A stretch of DNA of 64,000 bases, taken from DASXTB01 sp036505615 (GTDB taxonomy: Bacteria; Acidobacteriota; UBA6911; JACQSX01). Below the pieces are notes generated by a model that was not told the DNA's origin, did not search any database, and saw only the letters and a program-made list of their open reading frames with translations. The stretch lies in the NCBI GenBank assembly GCA_036505615.1, contig DASXTB010000409.1, positions 1 to 64,000 on the forward strand. The letters run 5' to 3'. The position numbers were made by a program, and so were the translations under genes. Of the stretch, positions 1 through 9,052 are shown piece by piece; within the stretch, counting starts at the first letter, position 1; every line of letters begins with the position of its first letter.

Positions 1-1
1 G

Positions 2-592
2 ATACCTCAGACCCGCATTCCGGCCGAGCCGCCGCAGGGTCGCGAGAGACGTGTGCTGGTCCACATGCCAAGCAACGTTACGCGAATGCTGGTCACCTTC
101 CGGGGCCCTGCGGTTTCTTCGCCGGACATGTACGTCATTCCACTGATCGACAAGATCCTGTCGGAAGGCAAACTGTCGCGTCTGTTCCAGCGGCTGGTGG
201 AACAGGAGCAACTAGTATCAGGTGTTTCCACTGAATACACCGAATCTATCGATCCTTATTTGTTTTACATCCGCGCGGAGTTAAAACCCGATGCGGACCC
301 AAAAGAGGTGGAAACAGTTGTTTTCGAGGAGCTGCACAGACTGCGGCGCGAACCCGTAGGCAGGGATGAATTGCAGCGCGCGCAAAACCAGCTTTCCGCT
401 CAATACCTTTCCGGGTTTGAGACCACCATCGACCAGGCGATTCAGTACGGGCTTTTCGAAACAATCGCTAGCTGCCAGTTGCTCGAAGACTACATGGCGC
501 GCATTCAGGCAGTCACTGCGGGCGACATTCAACGCGTGGCGCAGAGGTATTTCCAGAAGCGCAAGAGTATCATCGGATTTGTAATCGCATGA
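2..592 (+). CDS. M16 family zinc peptidase, C-terminal part (5' end outside window)
   Basis: The reading frame is open from base 2, so the gene begins before the window; 196 residues are visible. They match the C-terminal domain of pitrilysin/M16B peptidases: the segment PALKPDAD-like around 'AELKPDADPKEVE', the 'LSRLFQRLVEQEQLVSGVS' stretch and the closing 'VTAGDIQRVAQRYF' are typical of the non-metal-binding half. The zinc site (HxxEH) would be in the missing N-terminal half, so activity cannot be judged. The stop overlaps the next M16 gene by ATGA, the usual arrangement of M16B pairs in which one subunit is catalytic and the other holds substrate. I infer that this upstream copy is the catalytic one because the downstream copy lacks the motif. 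Confidence 0.85.
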   Translation: MPQTRIPAEPPQGRERRVLVHMPSNVTRMLVTFRGPAVSSPDMYVIPLIDKILSEGKLSRLFQRLVEQEQLVSGVSTEYTESIDPYLFYIRAELKPDADPKEVETVVFEELHRLRREPVGRDELQRAQNQLSAQYLSGFETTIDQAIQYGLFETIASCQLLEDYMARIQAVTAGDIQRVAQRYFQKRKSIIGFVIA

Positions 593-1848
593 AAAGACCG
601 GCCATTCCGGTTCTCCGGCAGTCACTTCCTAATGGACTGGTGCTGCTGATTTCGCCTAATCCGAAAATCCCGCTGGTTCACATCAACATCGTGTTGCGGT
701 GCGGCACCGCGGAGAATCCCGAAAAACGAGCGGGACTGGCATCAATGATGGCCCGTATGCTCGACGAAGGCACCTCACGCTACACGCACGACGCGATCGC
801 GCGGATGATCGAAAATCTCGGCGGATCGCTGATAACCTTCAGCAACCGGGAACTGAGCGGAGTTTCCGTCTCGGTTCTCAGCAAGGACCTGCGCCAGGGA
901 GTCAGCCTGGCGCATGCCGTCACAACAGATCCCGTGTTTCCCGACGAGCGCCTTCAACTGGAAAAAGAGAAAGTCTTAAATCAGATCCGCAGCGCGGCCG
1001 ACAATCCACAGTTTGTGGCCAGCAATGAATTCAACCGCCTCATCTATCACCATCATCCGGTGGGCGAGCCGATTCAGGGTGAAGACGAGTCGGTCGCTGC
1101 TATTAATTCTGAAGAACTGGCGCACTTCCACCGGCGTAACTTCGCGCCTGGAAACACCGTGATTGCCGTTGCGGGTGATGTGGATGCCGAGCAATGCAGC
1201 GCCCTGTTGTCAGAAGAGTTTTCGCAGTGGCGCAGCGATGGCTACCGTCCGCCTGCCGTTCCTAAGCTGAAGCGCTGGAGGAAAAAGGTTATTAAGGAAA
1301 TTCCCATGCCCAAGGAGCAGATCAATATCTACCTGGGCCATCTGGGAATCGAACGCAAGCACCCGGATTTTTACGCGCTGCAGATGATGGACACGATCCT
1401 GGGAGGAGGGCCCGGATTTACCTCTCGTATTCCCGCGAAACTGCGGGACCAGCAAGGCCTGGCCTATACGACATACTGCGACATAACCAGCTCTGCCGGC
1501 CTCTATCCGGGCCGTTTTGCGGCTTTCATCAGCACGTCCCCCCAAAATCGCGAAAAAGCTCTCGACGGGTTGATCGGTGAAATTAGGGCACTGGTCGAGG
1601 ATGGTATCACCGAGAAAGAGCTGGCCGACTCTCGGTCTTACCTGACCGGCAATTTTGTTTTTGATTTTCAGTCCAATGGTCACGTGGCGCGGTTTCTCCT
1701 TTCGGCGGAGCTGTTCGGCTTGGGCTTTGATTACCTGGACCGCTATCCGGCACTGATTCGATCGATTACCAGGACAGATGTCGAGCAGGTCGCGAGGAAA
1801 CACCTCGACCCGGAGAATTGCACCACGGTGATCGCCGGACCGGTGTGA
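589..1848 (+). CDS. M16 family peptidase-like protein lacking the HxxEH zinc motif
   Basis: A 419-residue M16B-type protein. It has the family start 'LPNGLVLLISPNPKIPLVHI' and the 'GLASMMARMLDEGTSRYT' segment that aligns with the canonical zinc-site region (GLAHFLEHMLFKGT). Here the two His and the Glu of HxxEH are replaced by Ser, Arg and Ala, so it should not bind zinc. The C-terminal half keeps 'LGGGPGFTSRIPAKLRDQQG', the conserved Gly-rich and R/Y substrate-holding loop. It starts by ATGA overlap with the upstream M16 gene. In known M16B heterodimers the non-catalytic partner supplies the R/Y pair; that role is inferred here. Likely periplasmic or membrane-associated, but no signal peptide is visible. 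Confidence 0.88.
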   Translation: MKRPAIPVLRQSLPNGLVLLISPNPKIPLVHINIVLRCGTAENPEKRAGLASMMARMLDEGTSRYTHDAIARMIENLGGSLITFSNRELSGVSVSVLSKDLRQGVSLAHAVTTDPVFPDERLQLEKEKVLNQIRSAADNPQFVASNEFNRLIYHHHPVGEPIQGEDESVAAINSEELAHFHRRNFAPGNTVIAVAGDVDAEQCSALLSEEFSQWRSDGYRPPAVPKLKRWRKKVIKEIPMPKEQINIYLGHLGIERKHPDFYALQMMDTILGGGPGFTSRIPAKLRDQQGLAYTTYCDITSSAGLYPGRFAAFISTSPQNREKALDGLIGEIRALVEDGITEKELADSRSYLTGNFVFDFQSNGHVARFLLSAELFGLGFDYLDRYPALIRSITRTDVEQVARKHLDPENCTTVIAGPV

Positions 1849-2157
1849 GAATTGCGGATTTCCGATTGCGGATTTCTCGATTGCGGATTGTGGATTTCGG
1901 AGTGCGGATTTATTGATTGCAGTATGCGGACTTTCTCAAATGCGGGATGACCACAGGATAGGACCCAACACACTGAAAAAAAGATAGCAATGTGGCTTGA
2001 CTATCAACAGATCGGACCGGACCCCCGTCATTACAAACGTTCATATGGAATCTCAATCTAAAACCTTCAATCCGCAACCCGAAATCCGCAATCCGCAATC
2101 TGAAAATCCGCAATCCGCAATCCGAAATCCGCAATCGGCAATTCCGCATTCGGAAAG
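1849..2157 (+). repeat. Inverted heptamer tract, unit GATTGCG / CGCAATC
   Basis: Left arm about 1850-1935 is a run of degenerate GATTGCG/GATTTCG units; right arm about 2069-2157 is a run of the complementary CCGCAAT/CCGAAAT units. The two arms can pair around a unique loop that includes the tldD start codon (2045). The right arm lies inside the tldD reading frame. The same family recurs near 15885, 39800, 40440 and 42300. Confidence 0.85.
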
Positions 2158-3571
2158 CTTTTTTGAAGAAAAATTTGGCCTGACAAGTTCTCTTTACGAA
2201 CGTCTTCTGAGCACCGCGCTCCGCCGCGGCGGTGATTTCGCTGAAATCTTCCTCCAGTACCGGATCGCGGAACAAATCAACCTGGAAGAAGGGTTGGTCA
2301 AGAATCCAACTCGAACCGTCTCTAAAGGAGCCGGCCTGCGCGTTACCTGGAAGGACCGCACCGGCTATGCCTACACAGACGATCTGGAGGCACAACATTT
2401 GTTGGCGGCGGCAGACACTGCTTCTCATATCGCGCATACTCCGCACACTTTCAAGGTGGCCATACCGCCGCCGGCCAGGCCGGTCAGAGACCTCTACTCG
2501 GTTGGCGCCCCGGCCCTGGAACTCTCCGTGCCAGAGAAGGTGGACCTGCTTAAGCGGGCTGACGCGGAGGCCCGTCGTTACGATCCTCGAGTGATAGAAG
2601 TCCGCGCCGTGCTTCTGAACGAAATTTGCATTGTTACCGTGATCAATTCCCAAGGGGTTTTCGTTTCCGATTGGAGGCCGCTCACTCGCTTTTTCGTTTT
2701 TGCCATCGCCCAAGACCAGCAATCTCGCCAGCTGGGGCAAAAAGGCGGCGGGGGGCGCGTAAGCGCGGACTTTTTCAAGAGAAAGACTCCTGAGTTTTAC
2801 GCCCGGGATGCGGCCCGTCAGGCGATTGTAGCCCTAAATGCATCTCCGGCGCCCGCCGGTGAAATGGATGTCGTTCTTGGGCCCGGCTGGCCCGGCATTC
2901 TACTGCACGAGGCTGTTGGCCACGGCCTAGAAGCAGACTTCAATCGGAAAAAGACCTCTGCTTTCGCCGGGCTTCTGGGCCAACGCGTGGCAGCCCCGCA
3001 ATGCACTGTAGTTGATGACGGAACCATTCCACAGCTCCGCGGGTCTTTAAATATCGACGATGAAGGCGCGCAAAGCGAGTGCACCGTGCTGATCGAGAAT
3101 GGAATACTGAAGGGATTCATGCAGGACGGGCTAAGCGCGCGTCTCACCGGCGCGGCGCTGACGGGAAACGGCAGGCGAGAAGACTTTCAAAACATTCCGC
3201 TCCCTCGAATGACCAACACCTACATGTTGGCAGGCGCCAGCGCCCCGGAAGAGATCATTGCCTCGGTGAAAAAAGGGCTGTTTGCTTCCAGCTTTGGTGG
3301 GGGGCAGGTGGACATTACAAACGGCAAATTTGTTTTCTCTGCCAATGAGGCTTACTTGATCGAAGACGGAAAGATCACAACGCCGGTAAGGGGAGCTTCG
3401 TTGATCGGCAACGGTCCGGACATCTTGAAGAGAGTGGCCGCTGTCGGAACGGATCTTCAGTTCGACGAAGGTGTGGGCACTTGCGGCAAAGAGGGCCAGT
3501 CAGTCCCCGTAGGGGTAGGCATGCCGACCGTGAGGATTTCCGGAATGACTATCGGAGGCACCAACTTGTGA
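2045..3571 (+). CDS. tldD: TldD family metalloprotease
   Basis: A 508-residue TldD-type protein. TldD/TldE heterodimers are metallopeptidases that process small peptides such as microcin B17 precursor and antitoxin CcdA. The metal motif HExxxH is visible as 'HEAVGHGLEADF' near residue 290, followed by the family signature 'DDGTIPQLRGSLNIDDEG' and the C-terminal 'TNGKFVFSANEAYLIEDG'. I take ATG 2045; an in-frame TTG exists at 1997. The first roughly 37 residues are not family sequence: they are translation of the heptamer repeat (NPQSAIR-like periods of seven residues), and true TldD sequence begins near 'FFEEKFGLTSSLYERLL'. It overlaps the next gene by GTGA, so both partners are probably co-translated. 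Confidence 0.93.
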   Translation: MESQSKTFNPQPEIRNPQSENPQSAIRNPQSAIPHSESFFEEKFGLTSSLYERLLSTALRRGGDFAEIFLQYRIAEQINLEEGLVKNPTRTVSKGAGLRVTWKDRTGYAYTDDLEAQHLLAAADTASHIAHTPHTFKVAIPPPARPVRDLYSVGAPALELSVPEKVDLLKRADAEARRYDPRVIEVRAVLLNEICIVTVINSQGVFVSDWRPLTRFFVFAIAQDQQSRQLGQKGGGGRVSADFFKRKTPEFYARDAARQAIVALNASPAPAGEMDVVLGPGWPGILLHEAVGHGLEADFNRKKTSAFAGLLGQRVAAPQCTVVDDGTIPQLRGSLNIDDEGAQSECTVLIENGILKGFMQDGLSARLTGAALTGNGRREDFQNIPLPRMTNTYMLAGASAPEEIIASVKKGLFASSFGGGQVDITNGKFVFSANEAYLIEDGKITTPVRGASLIGNGPDILKRVAAVGTDLQFDEGVGTCGKEGQSVPVGVGMPTVRISGMTIGGTNL

Positions 3572-4929
3572 GCTCGGTGACTTACCAGGAGCTTGTGGAA
3601 ACAGCAGAGGAGGCGGTACGACAAGCCCTGCGCTATGGATCCGACCAAGTTGACGCGGTCTTGATTTCTGAAAGCGAATTCCAGGCCAACACCCGGAACG
3701 GAGAAGTCGAGCTCATCAAGCAGGCCGCATCCAAGACGCTCGGCTTGCGCGTGATAGAGGGCCGCCGCGCTGCCATTACATCAACCTCGGATTTAAGCCA
3801 ACCAACTGTGGAGAGCCTGGCGCAGGAAGCGTTAGCCTTGGCCCGGCAGACCTCAGAGGATCCGTTTTTATTTTTGCCCGAACGCGAGCTGTACCAGGAC
3901 CTTCTCTTGACACAAAGATGGCTGGACCTGGAGGGATTGAATGCCGGTGCAGATCAAAAAATAGCTTTGGCAGCCGCGGCCGAAGGAGCGAGCTTAGAGT
4001 TCGATCCCCGAATTCGGAATAGCGAAGGGGGAAGTTTTAGAAGCAGCCATGCTGTTTGGTGCTACGCCAATTCGCACGGGTATTCAGGCGTTTTTCCCAG
4101 CACCATTTTTTCCCTCGCGTCCATACCCGTGGCTGTCGAAAACGGAGCAATGCAACGCGACTACTGGTACAGCGCCTCGTGCTTCCTGAAAAAGCTACGT
4201 TCGCCCCAGGAAATTGGAGAGACAGCGGCCCGCCGTGCCCTGCGGCGCCTGGGAGCCAGGAAGATCCTATCCTGCGAAGTGCCGGTGATCTTTGATCCGC
4301 TGACTGCTTCTGCCGTTGTGCAAAAGATTTGCGAAGCGATCAACGGCGCCGCAATCTATAGAAAAGCTTCTTTTTTGCTGGATCGCCTGGGAGAAGCCGT
4401 CGCCTCGCCGGCGGTGACTCTCATTGATGACCCCACACTGGTGGATGGCCTGGGATCCCGGCCTTTCGACGCGGAAGGGCTTCCCACACGCCCCCTGACC
4501 TTGATTCGAGAAGGAGTATTGGAGAACTACCTGCTGGACAGCTATTCGGCGCGCAAACTGGGGTTAAAGACAACTGCCAGCGCTAATCGCAGAGTCTCAG
4601 AAGCACCCAATCCCGGCCCATCCAATTTTTATCTGAGACCGGGATCTTCCAGTCCGGAAGAGCTAATCGCTTCAGTAAAGAAAGGACTATATATTACCGA
4701 ACTGATTGGATTCGGCGTCAATATTGTCAATGGAGACTATAGCCAGGGAGCCATCGGGCTGTGGATTGAAGATGGAGAGTTGAGATATTCAGTCCAGGAA
4801 ATTACCATCGCCGGGAATCTGGGCGACATGTTGAACTCCGTCGAAGCAGTGGCAAACGATCTGGAATTTCTCAGCCCAGTATCTTCGCCGACGTTTAAAA
4901 TCTCACACATGACGGTGAGCGGAAAATGA
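3568..4929 (+). CDS. pmbA: TldE/PmbA family protein
   Basis: A 453-residue PmbA/TldE protein, the non-metal-binding partner of TldD. Family signs are 'TRNGEVELIKQAASKTLGLRV' near the start, 'PVIFDPLTASAVVQKICEAI' in the middle and the C-terminal 'GVNIVNGDYSQGAIGLWIEDG'. It lacks HExxxH, as TldE should. The start is GTG 3568 (VSSVTYQEL), overlapping the tldD stop as GTGA, with GGAGG about 10 bases upstream inside tldD. The longer frame from 3481 only reads through tldD and is rejected. Its own stop overlaps the next gene by ATGA. Confidence 0.93.
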   Translation: MSSVTYQELVETAEEAVRQALRYGSDQVDAVLISESEFQANTRNGEVELIKQAASKTLGLRVIEGRRAAITSTSDLSQPTVESLAQEALALARQTSEDPFLFLPERELYQDLLLTQRWLDLEGLNAGADQKIALAAAAEGASLEFDPRIRNSEGGSFRSSHAVWCYANSHGYSGVFPSTIFSLASIPVAVENGAMQRDYWYSASCFLKKLRSPQEIGETAARRALRRLGARKILSCEVPVIFDPLTASAVVQKICEAINGAAIYRKASFLLDRLGEAVASPAVTLIDDPTLVDGLGSRPFDAEGLPTRPLTLIREGVLENYLLDSYSARKLGLKTTASANRRVSEAPNPGPSNFYLRPGSSSPEELIASVKKGLYITELIGFGVNIVNGDYSQGAIGLWIEDGELRYSVQEITIAGNLGDMLNSVEAVANDLEFLSPVSSPTFKISHMTVSGK

Positions 4930-5435
4930 ACATACAACTGGAACCGAAGCGGGAGTCAGCCTCGGGAATCAAATTGATTTTGCCAATCGCCCTTTGCGCC
5001 GCGATCTTGCTGGGGGCAATCTTGTTTCTGTGGGTACGCTCTGCCGGGACCGCAGGCAGGCAGCCTGAGGTGGAGGGACTGACACGCAAAGGAAGCGCGG
5101 ATTATGAAAAATATCATCCGCTTCTGGCGACAGTCTCAAAAAAAGCGACAGTGCAGAGAAACTATGCCAGGCAGCGGACAGTTCTGGTCAGCGGCGTCAT
5201 CCACAATGGCAGCGATCGCTGGCTGGAAGCCCTGGAGATGCGGATCATCTTGTTCCAGGGTGACCAGCCTGTATTGACGGAAACTCGCCTTCCTCTCTTT
5301 CCAGGTTCGCGGGCCAAACCGGTTTCTCCACAGGGCGATTTCCAATTTTCCTTGATGCTCGAGAAAATTCCTCTCGACTGGACTGGCGGAAGCTTCGACC
5401 TTGAGATCACCGGATTTAAACTTGCCGGCAAATGA
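4926..5435 (+). CDS. Small single-pass membrane protein with C-terminal beta-rich domain
   Basis: A 169-residue protein with a short basic N-terminus, one membrane segment at about residues 17-37 and a soluble part predicted outside. Residues 80-165 ('VLVSGVIHNGSDRWLEALEM' through 'DLEITGFKLAGK') look like a small Ig-like beta-sandwich of the FxLYD/DUF2393 kind found in exported proteins; this is judged by eye and not firm. It is locked between pmbA and the phosphatase gene by ATGA overlaps on both sides. Function unknown. Confidence 0.75.
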   Translation: MNIQLEPKRESASGIKLILPIALCAAILLGAILFLWVRSAGTAGRQPEVEGLTRKGSADYEKYHPLLATVSKKATVQRNYARQRTVLVSGVIHNGSDRWLEALEMRIILFQGDQPVLTETRLPLFPGSRAKPVSPQGDFQFSLMLEKIPLDWTGGSFDLEITGFKLAGK

Positions 5436-7486
5436 AACTTTTCAATGCGCCGCGGTGGGAGAATGTGAAGGAAAGATTCCGGCCGCAACGGCGTATTGCG
5501 CGCGTAACCCTTCTCGGCGCGGTGTTTTATCTTGTCGGATCGATCATTGAAAGGTCCTTTCCTGAGTCACTGGCCGCCTTGCTGCAGAATCTCGGCGCGC
5601 TGCTGCTGCTGGCTGGCGGCGTGTATTACCTGTTCCGCCTGTTTCTCTGGCTGAAGCGAAAACTGCTCTGGAAGGTGCGGAACAAACTGATCGTCTCTTA
5701 CGCATTTGTGGGGGTGGTACCGCTGCTTCTGCTCTGCGTGATGATTTTCCTCGGCGCCAAGCTCATCTTCGGGCAATTGGGGGCGTACTACGTTAACTCG
5801 GAAATAGACAAAATCACCGACGAGCTCGAAGCAATCAACATCAATTTGCATCTGACCGAACTCAGAAGAGGTTGGGGCGATCTGTTCGCTCAGCCCGCCA
5901 GCTTCCAAAAACTCATCCCCAAGGAGGTACGCAGCCATTATCCGGACCTCAATTTCCACCTTTTTCTGCGAACAAATGACGCTTATGTGTCGACAGATTC
6001 TGCCAGCCCTGCTCAGCTTCCCGCGTGGCTTGATTCGCCGCACTGGAGAGGGGTGGTGCTCGACAACGGCGCCGTTTACTTCAGGAGTCTCTGTTTTGGA
6101 GAATCGCCGCAGGGGAAATTCGCAACCGAACTGTCGGTGCCGCTGACGGATTCCATAATTAAATTGCTGCAGCAGCGAACTGGAATCCAGATCCTTCCTC
6201 TACAGCTCCGGCTGCCCGATCCGACCGCTTCCCGCAACCAGCGTCTCGAGCTGGAGAAGGCCCAATCGGAGCGGACTTCAGCATTTCTCTCCGATACCGG
6301 GGGGCAATTGGCCGGCAGAGGAATTGCCTGGACTTCGCTGCTGCAAACTCTCGACTGGCAGACCGGTGAGCGCCCTCGTCAGGTGAAGGGAGTGGTGGTG
6401 TTGAAGTCCTCCTTTTGGAACATCTACAACCACTACTTTTACGATACGGGGGATTTTGGAAGATTTATTCTTCTCATTCTGGGACTGGTGGGCGGAGTCT
6501 GCTTAATAGTCGAAGTGGTGTCGGTTCTGGTCGGATTGCTGATCGCGCGATCAATCACAGCTTCGGTTCACCACCTCTCTTCGGGAGCCGAGAGCATTCT
6601 GAAGGGCGACTTCGATTATCGGATCAAAACCCGAAACCGGGACCAGCTGGACCATCTGGGCCAAACCTTCAACCAGATGTCTGCCAGCATTCAACAATTG
6701 CTTCTGGAGGTTGCGGAGAAAGAGCGCCTGGAAAAAGAGATCGAAATCGCGCGCGAAGTTCAAGCGCAGTTATTTCCCCGTTACATTCCCAAAACCCCGG
6801 GCCTGGAGCTGAGCTGCACCTGCATTCCTGCCCGCACCGTCAGCGGGGATTATTACGACTTCCTGGCACATTCAGCGACTATCATTGACATCATCGTCAG
6901 CGATATCAGCGGAAAAGGGATTTCGGCAGCGCTGCTGATGGCCAACCTCCAGTCGACCATCCGCAGTCAGGCTTCCATCTCAAGGCTGAAAGGTCTCGCG
7001 TCGGGTCGCCAGGATGGCCAGGAAGATGTGGCGGCAATAGTGAAGCTGATCAATCACCACATTTACGAGAATACTTCCGCCGAAAAATACGCCACTCTTT
7101 TTTACGGGCGGTATGATGGGGACTCATCCTCGCTGGCCTTCTGCAATGCGGGCCACAATCCGCCTTTGCTGTTCCGTGACGGCACGGTGACTCGGCTTGA
7201 GAAGGGCGGCACGGTGGTAGGATTGTTTGACAGCTCCACCTACGAGCAGGGCTATGCAGCTCTGGACAGAGGCAGCCTGCTGGTCTTTTACACCGACGGT
7301 CTAACGGAAGCGCAAAATCCACTTGGTGAAGAATTCGGCGAGAAACGGCTGATCGAGCTGATTTCCTTAGAGCGTTCATTGAGCGCCGATAAATTACGGC
7401 AGGTCCTGTCCCAACATGTCGAACAGTGGGTTGCCGGAGGGGAGCAGCACGACGACATCACAATTGTCGTTGCCAAGGTAAAGTAG
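5432..7486 (+). CDS. Membrane-bound PP2C (SpoIIE-type) serine phosphatase with HAMP domain
   Basis: A 684-residue sensor phosphatase. Membrane segments lie at about residues 22-40, 48-68, 84-110 and 345-370. The roughly 230 residues between the third and fourth form an extracytoplasmic sensor domain with no recognisable fold. A HAMP linker follows (about 370-425, 'HHLSSGAESILKGDFDYRIK'), then a coiled stretch ('EKERLEKEIEIAREVQAQLF') and the PP2C domain from about 445. Metal-binding signatures are 'SGDYYDFL', 'VSDISGKGISAALLM', 'CNAGHNPPLLF', 'FYTDGLTEAQ' and 'HDDITIVV'. This RsbU/SpoIIE type dephosphorylates anti-sigma antagonists; no such partner lies nearby. It ends the + strand run. Confidence 0.92.
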   Translation: MKLFNAPRWENVKERFRPQRRIARVTLLGAVFYLVGSIIERSFPESLAALLQNLGALLLLAGGVYYLFRLFLWLKRKLLWKVRNKLIVSYAFVGVVPLLLLCVMIFLGAKLIFGQLGAYYVNSEIDKITDELEAININLHLTELRRGWGDLFAQPASFQKLIPKEVRSHYPDLNFHLFLRTNDAYVSTDSASPAQLPAWLDSPHWRGVVLDNGAVYFRSLCFGESPQGKFATELSVPLTDSIIKLLQQRTGIQILPLQLRLPDPTASRNQRLELEKAQSERTSAFLSDTGGQLAGRGIAWTSLLQTLDWQTGERPRQVKGVVVLKSSFWNIYNHYFYDTGDFGRFILLILGLVGGVCLIVEVVSVLVGLLIARSITASVHHLSSGAESILKGDFDYRIKTRNRDQLDHLGQTFNQMSASIQQLLLEVAEKERLEKEIEIAREVQAQLFPRYIPKTPGLELSCTCIPARTVSGDYYDFLAHSATIIDIIVSDISGKGISAALLMANLQSTIRSQASISRLKGLASGRQDGQEDVAAIVKLINHHIYENTSAEKYATLFYGRYDGDSSSLAFCNAGHNPPLLFRDGTVTRLEKGGTVVGLFDSSTYEQGYAALDRGSLLVFYTDGLTEAQNPLGEEFGEKRLIELISLERSLSADKLRQVLSQHVEQWVAGGEQHDDITIVVAKVK

Positions 7487-7935
7487 TACCTAGTGCCCAG
7501 TGGTTGTCAGTGGCACTGCAAGCACCCACAGAGCCGCGACCGGAAGGGCGCGGCGCGGCAATCTAAGGTATCCGCACGACCCCATAACCGTGAATATCTT
7601 GGCAGCTTGCACGCACCGGATTGGGGAAGCCCGGCTATGCTGTCGCGCCGCCTCCTTCCGGCCGCGGCTCCGTGGCTGCACGCAATGCCGTGTGGTCGGG
7701 GGCGGTCGATTTCCCAAATCTGAATTGCCCTGTTCACACCAGCGGTTTGGACTCGCTCGCTAAGCGATTTCTGTCTTCCCGCCAAAATTTTGACCAATTT
7801 GTGAACTTTACGTTCATCAAGCGGACCTAGTCTCCGTTTCTCGAGACCAGTTGCAGGTCGCTGGCCTGGCACTAAGAGTTGACCGGGACCTGGCCACTAG
7901 CAACTGGCAACTGAGCACTGCGCACTGCGCTCTAA
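7487..7935. repeat. Heptamer tract (CCAGTTG type) enclosing a GC-rich inverted repeat
   Basis: This 558-bp gap between the phosphatase and the XRE gene has no convincing gene. Outer arms (about 7490-7530 and 7893-7935) are degenerate heptamers such as CCAGTGG and CTGGCAA in opposite orientation. Inside, 7521-7560 and 7641-7681 form a long imperfect GC-rich inverted repeat around 'GAGCCGCGACCGGAAGG', which looks like a REP-type palindrome. The CCAGTTG family returns at 18255-18600. Confidence 0.75.
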
Positions 7936-7941
7936 AATTTC

Positions 7942-7970
7942 TTTACATTGCCCGCGTTTTTCGCTAGTTT
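7942..7970 (+). promoter_or_regulatory. Candidate promoter of the XRE regulator gene
   Basis: TTTACA (7942-7947), 17-bp spacer, TAGTTT (7965-7970), followed by an AT-rich leader of about 70 bp to the ATG. The match to sigma-70 consensus is 5/6 and 4/6. Not tested. Confidence 0.45.
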
Positions 7971-8044
7971 TCACCTGAATTTAAGAACTGACCCGAAATT
8001 GGTAATTAGCAACTGCTAACTAAGCATATTTTTAAATAAAAATC

Positions 8045-8674
8045 ATGACTAAACAAAATGCAATCAACGAATATGTTCGCAAAAAGCTCCGCAAGATTCG
8101 CCTGGCTAAAAGCCTCACGCTGACGCAACTGGCGGCCCAAGCCGGGTTGCCATACAGTTCCTACGCTTGCATGGAGTCAGGTTTTTACAACATTAACCTG
8201 GATAATTTGTTTCGTATTCTAGATGTGCTGGGAGCCGATATCAGCGAAGTGTGGCCGACCGAGACGGCGGGGCTTCCGGCCACCGATGTTTCGCTTTACC
8301 TGAAAAAGATACAGGAGTTCCGGCTGGGTGAAATTGTTTCCCTGTGCGCCGCCGAAGGAGGAGCGCTGTTTGCCGTTCGCAACGGCAAGTGCTCGCTGCC
8401 TCTGCATCATCGCCTCAGCGACTTCCTGCTGGATCGATTGGTCCTCTATCTCGAAGACGGCCGGAAATACCCCGAAGGTTTGTGGTTTGAAAAGACGCAA
8501 GGCGACACAACATTCCACCTGTTTCTGAAAACCGAGGATTGTCCGGCCTATGTAAAAAAGCTGGTAGAGCAATATTTGGTTATCTGGTCCAACCTCTTCT
8601 GCGGAGTGCTGATTAAAGAGGCGACGCGGCCTGGAATCGCAAAAGAGTTATTGCAGCGATCGAAACAGGGCTAG
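8045..8674 (+). CDS. XRE family helix-turn-helix regulator with unknown C-terminal domain
   Basis: A 209-residue protein. Residues about 12-70 form an XRE/Cro-type HTH ('LRKIRLAKSLTLTQLAAQAG', 'YACMESGFYNINLDNLFRIL', then 'LGADISEVWP'). The remaining 130 residues are not recognised; they are not a cupin or peptidase by eye. No clear Shine-Dalgarno precedes the ATG. The last 27 bases overlap the 3' end of the convergent membrane-protein operon. Its target is unknown; the nearest palindromic operator-like sites lie at 9844-9888. Confidence 0.85.
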   Translation: MTKQNAINEYVRKKLRKIRLAKSLTLTQLAAQAGLPYSSYACMESGFYNINLDNLFRILDVLGADISEVWPTETAGLPATDVSLYLKKIQEFRLGEIVSLCAAEGGALFAVRNGKCSLPLHHRLSDFLLDRLVLYLEDGRKYPEGLWFEKTQGDTTFHLFLKTEDCPAYVKKLVEQYLVIWSNLFCGVLIKEATRPGIAKELLQRSKQG

Positions 8675-9052
8675 CTCTAGACCGGAGAGGAAACGCAGAT
8701 CATTTCGGCTGCAGAAGAACTTCGCCTTGAGCCTCATCAGGTAATAGCTGGCAAAGAAGACGCCCACAAAAGCGATCGAACTCATTCTCAGCGCCCGCAG
8801 CCGTAGCAGGGTCTTCACATCTCCCATCAGAAAATCGGAAAACTCCAGAAACAGATTCTGTCGAGATTTAGTGTGCTGCATAAGAAGTCGAACGTCCGGA
8901 GCTTCCAAAAGCCGCAAAATATGGGCCAGAGATAGTTCTACTTGCTCAAGACTCTTTCGCTCTGGCTCGTCCCACCGCAAGGAACACACCTGCAGGTAGA
9001 AGACATAAAGCATCAGCGCCAGCGAAATTGCTGCGATGTAGTAGTAAATCAT
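8648..9052 (-). CDS. Hypothetical membrane protein, second gene of two-gene operon
   Basis: A 134-residue protein starting 'MIYYYIAAISLALMLYVFYL', an obvious N-terminal membrane segment, then a charged amphipathic region and a second weaker hydrophobic segment ('MSSIAFVGVFFASYYLM'). The ATG at 9052 overlaps the stop of the upstream gene as ATGA, so the longer frame from 9154 is rejected. No family recognised. Confidence 0.7.
   Translation of the reverse strand: MIYYYIAAISLALMLYVFYLQVCSLRWDEPERKSLEQVELSLAHILRLLEAPDVRLLMQHTKSRQNLFLEFSDFLMGDVKTLLRLRALRMSSIAFVGVFFASYYLMRLKAKFFCSRNDLRFLSGLELALFRSLQ

Noticed and set aside
1997..2044. TTG start for TldD at 1997
   Set aside because: The ATG at 2045 is closer to the family start; the added residues have no support and there is no Shine-Dalgarno before 1997.
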